Shown here piece after piece: positions 60,453 to 64,000 of a stretch of 64,000 nucleotides of DNA (position 1 is the first letter of the stretch; every line of letters begins with the position of its first letter). The notes under the pieces were generated by a model. The model was given only the letters and a program-made list of their open reading frames with translations. It did no database searches and was not told the origin of the DNA. The position numbers and the translations under genes are program-made. The stretch is from Clostridiales bacterium. Lineage in GTDB: Bacteria > Bacillota > Clostridia > Oscillospirales > Oscillospiraceae. The DNA is taken from NCBI GenBank assembly GCA_004556345.1, contig SFHQ01000003.1, positions 1 to 64,000 of the forward strand, written 5' to 3'.

Positions 60453-61563
60453 GGGACACCCCCTCTGAAAATACAACGGGTTTGCCCGTCTCCTGCGCTG
60501 CGTTTAGTAAGCGCCGGTTGGCGTCGTTGTCCGGGCCGAATCCGGGACAACAGCAGAGGACGTTCTCGCAGGTTTTCAGCACGGCCAGGGCTTGGGTATA
60601 CGCCCCTTCCTCTATCGGCTGAAAGGCCGGGGATGAGATCACGTCTACCGCCAATGCCTTGGCCGCCGGGAAATCCAAGTCATGTTCCTGCAAGATGCCC
60701 GCTGCAAAGGGGATGCCCTGCCGCCGCAGACGGCGGTAGGCCGGGATGCCGCTCCCCCCGCCGCCGATGACAAAGACCTTCGGCGGGCCGGGAATGCGGG
60801 GCAGTTCCAAGCTGCCGTAGGCCGCAGAATAGATGCCGGGGGGCAGTTCGTAGAGCCGGGCGATATAGTCCTCCGTAAACACTTCCTCCGGCGGGCCGAC
60901 TTTCTCAATGCTGTTGTTGTGGACACAGACCACCAGGTCAGACACCCGCTGGGCCAAGTCCAATTCATGCAGAGACAGCACCACCGCCAGCTGCCGCTCG
61001 GCCACCAGCTCTTTTAACGTGGAGAGCAGCTCCAGCTTATGCCGAATGTCCAGAAACGACGTTGGCTCGTCCAGGACCAGGATCTCCGGCTCCTGGCACA
61101 GGGCGCGGGCCAGCAGGACCCGCTGGCGCTGGCCGTCGCTGATGGCGGAGAAGGGGCGGTCGGCCAGGTCCGCGGCCCGGACTTGGGCCAAGGCCTCGTC
61201 TACCTTTGCCCGATCGGCTTGGGAGAGGACCCCCATGCGCCCGGTGTAGGGATACCGCCCCGCCGCCGCCACGTCGCGGCAGGTCATCAGCTCCGGCTGG
61301 TGGCGCTCGGTCATTAAGACCGACATCTTTTGGGCGACCGTTTTGTTGTCTAAGCTCGCCAGGCTCTGGCCGTCCAGCTCCACCACGCCGCCCAGGAGGC
61401 GCAGCTGGCGGACGATGGTCTTTAAGATCGTGGATTTCCCCGCCCCGTTGGGGCCGATGAGCGTCATGATTTCCCCCCGGCGCAGGCGGAGGTCGATGTG
61501 CTCGATGAGGGGCTTGTCGTAGCCCACGGTCATGTTCTGGGTTTGCAGATAAAACGCTTGCAT
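60442..61563 (-). CDS. Cobalamin/Fe-siderophore type ABC ATPase with extra C-terminal domain
   Basis: 373 residues, over 100 longer than BtuD/FhuC. The ATPase (about 1-255) has Walker A GPNGAGKST, signature ISDGQRQRV, Walker B LVLDEPTSFLD and H-loop LHELD. The extra C-terminal domain (about 260-373) starts KVFVIGGGGSGIP, a Rossmann-like glycine loop, continues with a CCCPGFG segment, and has no function I know. With the permease and lipoprotein upstream it forms a corrinoid (or less likely siderophore) importer, by context. Confidence 0.9.
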   Translation of the reverse strand: MQAFYLQTQNMTVGYDKPLIEHIDLRLRRGEIMTLIGPNGAGKSTILKTIVRQLRLLGGVVELDGQSLASLDNKTVAQKMSVLMTERHQPELMTCRDVAAAGRYPYTGRMGVLSQADRAKVDEALAQVRAADLADRPFSAISDGQRQRVLLARALCQEPEILVLDEPTSFLDIRHKLELLSTLKELVAERQLAVVLSLHELDLAQRVSDLVVCVHNNSIEKVGPPEEVFTEDYIARLYELPPGIYSAAYGSLELPRIPGPPKVFVIGGGGSGIPAYRRLRRQGIPFAAGILQEHDLDFPAAKALAVDVISSPAFQPIEEGAYTQALAVLKTCENVLCCCPGFGPDNDANRRLLNAAQETGKPVVFSEGVSHGL

Positions 61564-61579
61564 AGCGCCTCCCCCTTTC

Positions 61580-62596
61580 TCAGGTCCGCTTGGTCTGGCG
61601 GCGGATCATCATATAAATGACCACCGGTGCCCCAAAGAGGGCTGTGACCGAGCTGATGCTCAGCTCCACCGGCGCAAAGACCGTCCGGGCGATGAGGTCA
61701 CAGAACAAGCAGAACACCCCGCCCCCCAGAAAACACCCAGGGATGATGAGGATGGGCTTGGCCGACCCAAAGAGGCTTCGGATCAGATGCGGCACGGCGA
61801 TGCCCACGAAGGAGATCGGGCCGGCAAAGGCCGTGACGCAGGCAGAGAGAACGCTGGAGAGCAGGATCAGCTCCACCCGGAACCGGCGGACATTGACCCC
61901 CACGCTCAGGGCATAGCCCTCCCCCAGCTGAAAGGCCCCCATGGGTTTGGACAGCAAAAAAGCCCAGACCAACGCCACGCCCACCGTCACCGCCATGACA
62001 CGCACGTTGGACCAGGTGATGCCGGAAAAGCTGCCCATGGACCAGTTGTGGAGATTCACGATGTTGGCGTCGTCGGCGAAGGTCACGGCAAAGTCGGTCA
62101 GGGCCGAGCAGATGTAGCCGATCATAATGCCACAGATGATCAAGATCGACATACTGCGGACTTTGCGGGCCACCAGAAGCACAAAGGCCATGGAGAGCAT
62201 GGCCCCCACGAAGGCGGCGGCGATCATCACCACAGAGTTGGAGAGCAGACCCCGCTGGAGGAAGAAGATCATGGTCATGGCGACCACCAGCTTTGCCCCG
62301 GAGGAAATGCCCAGCACGAAGGGCCCCGCGATGGGGTTGGCGAAAAACGTCTGAAGCAGAAACCCCGCCACAGAGAGCGCTCCGCCCAGCAGGATGGCCG
62401 CCAGCACTCTCGGCAGACGGATGTCCCACACGACCCGGCTGGCGGTGGCGTCGCTCCCGTTTCCCAGGAAAATTTGCATGACCTGAGCCACGGAGATGCC
62501 ATAGCTCCCCGCGTTCAGGTTCCAAACCACGAAACTGACCAACAACACGGCCAGGATGACGAAAGCTACGGTATATCGTTTTGTCTCCCGTCGCAT
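61580..62596 (-). CDS. FecCD/BtuC family ABC permease
   Basis: 338 residues with about ten helices. The family blocks are RLPRVLAAILLGGALSVAG, NPIAGPFVLGISSGA and FVGIAVPHLIR. ATG at 62596 follows CAGGAGG. Sits between the substrate-binding lipoprotein and the ATPase; substrate inferred as corrinoid from the operon. Confidence 0.92.
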   Translation of the reverse strand: MRRETKRYTVAFVILAVLLVSFVVWNLNAGSYGISVAQVMQIFLGNGSDATASRVVWDIRLPRVLAAILLGGALSVAGFLLQTFFANPIAGPFVLGISSGAKLVVAMTMIFFLQRGLLSNSVVMIAAAFVGAMLSMAFVLLVARKVRSMSILIICGIMIGYICSALTDFAVTFADDANIVNLHNWSMGSFSGITWSNVRVMAVTVGVALVWAFLLSKPMGAFQLGEGYALSVGVNVRRFRVELILLSSVLSACVTAFAGPISFVGIAVPHLIRSLFGSAKPILIIPGCFLGGGVFCLFCDLIARTVFAPVELSISSVTALFGAPVVIYMMIRRQTKRT

Positions 62597-62613
62597 GGGG
62601 GTCCCCTCCTGTC

Positions 62614-63786
62614 TCAGGTCAGTCTGTGTAAATACGTCAGGGCGTCGTCGGAGACGCTGGGGTCGGTGAAGATGGTGTGGAAATCGACCATCATATCGCC
62701 GAGGCCCAGGCTCTCCTGGAAGAGGTTCTTGCCGGTACACCAGACGTTGCCCGCTTTGACCGCTTGAAAATCCGCCAGGAGCGGACTTTTGTCCAGAAGC
62801 TGGTCGATGGTGGTCAGCTCGCCCTCGATGGTGCTGTTGTAGATCAAAATATCTGCGTCTTTTGCGCCGGTGTAGAAGGCCTCCATTTGGAGCGTGGTGG
62901 TGGCCTGGGCGTTTTCGTCGGCTTTGAGATCGCGGAAGGCATAGGTCCCCCCGGCCAGCTCGATGGCCTTGGCCACGTAGTCCCCCGGCTTGCGGACGGT
63001 GACGCCGCCGCTGTTGGTGATGGCAAAAAAGGCCACGGTCTTTCCCGTCGCGGGAAGGTCGGCAAACTGCTGAAGCTTATCTACTTGTGCCTGGAAGCAG
63101 GCCGTCGCCTCCGTTGTCTTTCCCAGGAGGATGCCGCAGAATTTCACCCATTCCATTCGCCCCAGGGGGTGGCTTTCGTAGCTGGAGCGCTCCACGAGGA
63201 CGGGGATGCCGAAGCTCTCCAGCTCCTCTTTCACTTCCGGGGTGTGGTAGATCATGGTGTTTTCCAGGGCCAGGTCACAGCCTTTGGAGAGAATGAGCTC
63301 ATAGTCCGGGGCGCGGTACTTCCCGGCGTAGGTCATGGTGCCGTTTTCCATAGCGTTCTTGGCCTCCGGGATGTACCAGTCATCCGCCTTGAGGGAGGAC
63401 AGGGTCACGTTCCCGATGCCGTCCACCGCCCGGAAAAAGTCCATGGTGCTCGTGGCGGCGAGATAGATATTGTCGAGAGGCTGCTGGACGATGGTCATTC
63501 CCTCCGGCACATCACTGGGAACGCTGGCCCCTTCGGGGACCACTAGACAGCTGCTGCCGTCCTGGATGTCGATGCGGCAGTATCCCTCTTTGGAATAGGC
63601 CGCCGTAAACTGGGTGGCATATTGCAGCTCCACGGGCTGGTCAAAGGTCAGATCCGCCCACGAAACGCTGCCCGCCGTCTGGCTGCCGCTCTCCCCCGCC
63701 CCCTGGCCCCCGCAGGCGCAGAGGCTCAGGGCGAGGGTCAAGGTCAGCAGGAGGGCAGTCAGTTTTTGGAAAAAACCCCGGCGCAT
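62614..63786 (-). CDS. ABC transporter substrate-binding lipoprotein (BtuF-like)
   Basis: 390 residues. Lipoprotein signal with lipobox LSLCAC (Cys about 24). The mature part is the two-lobed TroA/BtuF fold (periplasmic-binding type III): VPEGMTIVQQPLDNIYLAATS, LILSKGCDLALENTMIY, ILIYNSTIEGEL. Predicted to catch a corrinoid outside the membrane. ATG shares one base with the stop of the gene upstream. Confidence 0.9.
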   Translation of the reverse strand: MRRGFFQKLTALLLTLTLALSLCACGGQGAGESGSQTAGSVSWADLTFDQPVELQYATQFTAAYSKEGYCRIDIQDGSSCLVVPEGASVPSDVPEGMTIVQQPLDNIYLAATSTMDFFRAVDGIGNVTLSSLKADDWYIPEAKNAMENGTMTYAGKYRAPDYELILSKGCDLALENTMIYHTPEVKEELESFGIPVLVERSSYESHPLGRMEWVKFCGILLGKTTEATACFQAQVDKLQQFADLPATGKTVAFFAITNSGGVTVRKPGDYVAKAIELAGGTYAFRDLKADENAQATTTLQMEAFYTGAKDADILIYNSTIEGELTTIDQLLDKSPLLADFQAVKAGNVWCTGKNLFQESLGLGDMMVDFHTIFTDPSVSDDALTYLHRLT

Positions 63787-64000
63787 CAGGAGGCAGGCTC
63801 CAGGCTGGCCGAGTCGAAGGTCAGGGTATAGTCGATCTCGTGGGGCGTGCTCATGGCGGTGGTGTCAGCGACAACAGCTATGGGGGCATCGAACCCGGTA
63901 ATGGGGATCTCAAACGTGGAGTTGCCCTCGGTGTTCACGGGGTCATACTGCACGTCGTCCACCTTCATGTAGTCATAGTTGGAGCTGCTCCACTCGATGG
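63786..64000 (-). CDS. Partial gene at window edge, uncharacterised protein linked to the corrinoid importer
   Basis: Only the last 71 codons are inside the window; the frame stays open to the right edge. The visible end is beta-rich (NSTFEIPITGFDAPIAVVA, MSTPHEIDYTLTFD). It sits directly before, and overlaps by one base, the substrate-binding lipoprotein. Probably an exported protein of the uptake system. No family named. Confidence 0.7.
   Translation of the reverse strand, partial: IEWSSSNYDYMKVDDVQYDPVNTEGNSTFEIPITGFDAPIAVVADTTAMSTPHEIDYTLTFDSASLEPAS

Noticed and set aside
60442..64000. Cobalamin riboswitch inside the window
   Set aside because: No gap of adequate length exists between the coupled genes; if present it must be beyond the right edge.

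Overview
The window reads as a chromosomal segment from a GC-rich, anaerobic, spore-forming member of the Clostridia, most likely Oscillospiraceae (Flavonifractor/Intestinimonas-like). The family is an inference. The evidence is a complete sporulation sigma factor (sigK), an [FeFe]-hydrogenase maturase (hydF), a superoxide reductase (desulfoferrodoxin), the oxygen-independent corrin pathway, many Firmicutes-type regulators and strong GGAGG ribosome sites. No phage, IS element, CRISPR array or rRNA is visible, and no stretch longer than about 300 bases lacks a gene.

1-3.5 kb: two tandem GHKL (AgrC-type) histidine-kinase-like genes, then an autoregulated TetR gene coupled to a small membrane protein. 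The two kinase paralogs have decayed in complementary ways. The first has lost the phospho-acceptor histidine but keeps the ATP-binding motifs; the second keeps the histidine but has lost the ATP-binding motifs. 3.5-12.6 kb: thioesterase and surface-anchored M13 peptidase (-), then ABC exporter, small zincin, sepF, Crp/Fnr regulator divergent from desulfoferrodoxin, and hydF. 12.6-18.6 kb (-): a response regulator-DHHW protein-MBOAT acyltransferase operon, a five-gene tRNA operon (Val-Asp-Phe-Gly-Cys) with its own promoter and terminator, hslO, a methyltransferase and a TrpR-like regulator. 18.7-27.1 kb (+): purA, a small hypothetical gene, a membrane polyferredoxin, sigK and sbcDC. 27.2-32.4 kb (-): ilvA, a glycolate/lactate-type FAD oxidase and a MalT-like LuxR regulator.

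32.5-36.9 kb (+): a metal-handling locus made of a membrane-tethered HMA protein, an AraC regulator, a 26-codon ORF, a DUF6110-type protein and a P1B-type ATPase. TTAG-N6-CTAA dyads, which resemble DtxR/MntR-family sites, lie before the first two genes. The ATPase carries an apparent 2-base deletion that scrambles its last transmembrane helix. 37-45.4 kb: HxlR regulator divergent from a radical SAM gene with a perfect palindrome between them, then an MMPL/RND exporter coupled to a 1161-residue GLUG/coiled-coil surface protein, with a divergent TetR gene.

45.4-64 kb (-): one long, tightly overlapping operon for cobalamin. It runs from corrinoid ABC uptake (substrate-binding lipoprotein, permease, ATPase with an extra C-terminal domain) through cbiD-L-F-G-H-J-ET-A to the nucleotide-loop genes cobT-U-S, a second miniature CobU-like gene, cobC, cbiB, cobD, cbiP and cbiC. 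Most junctions are ATGA stop-start overlaps. Cobalt chelation, lower-ligand synthesis and corrinoid adenosylation genes are not in the window.
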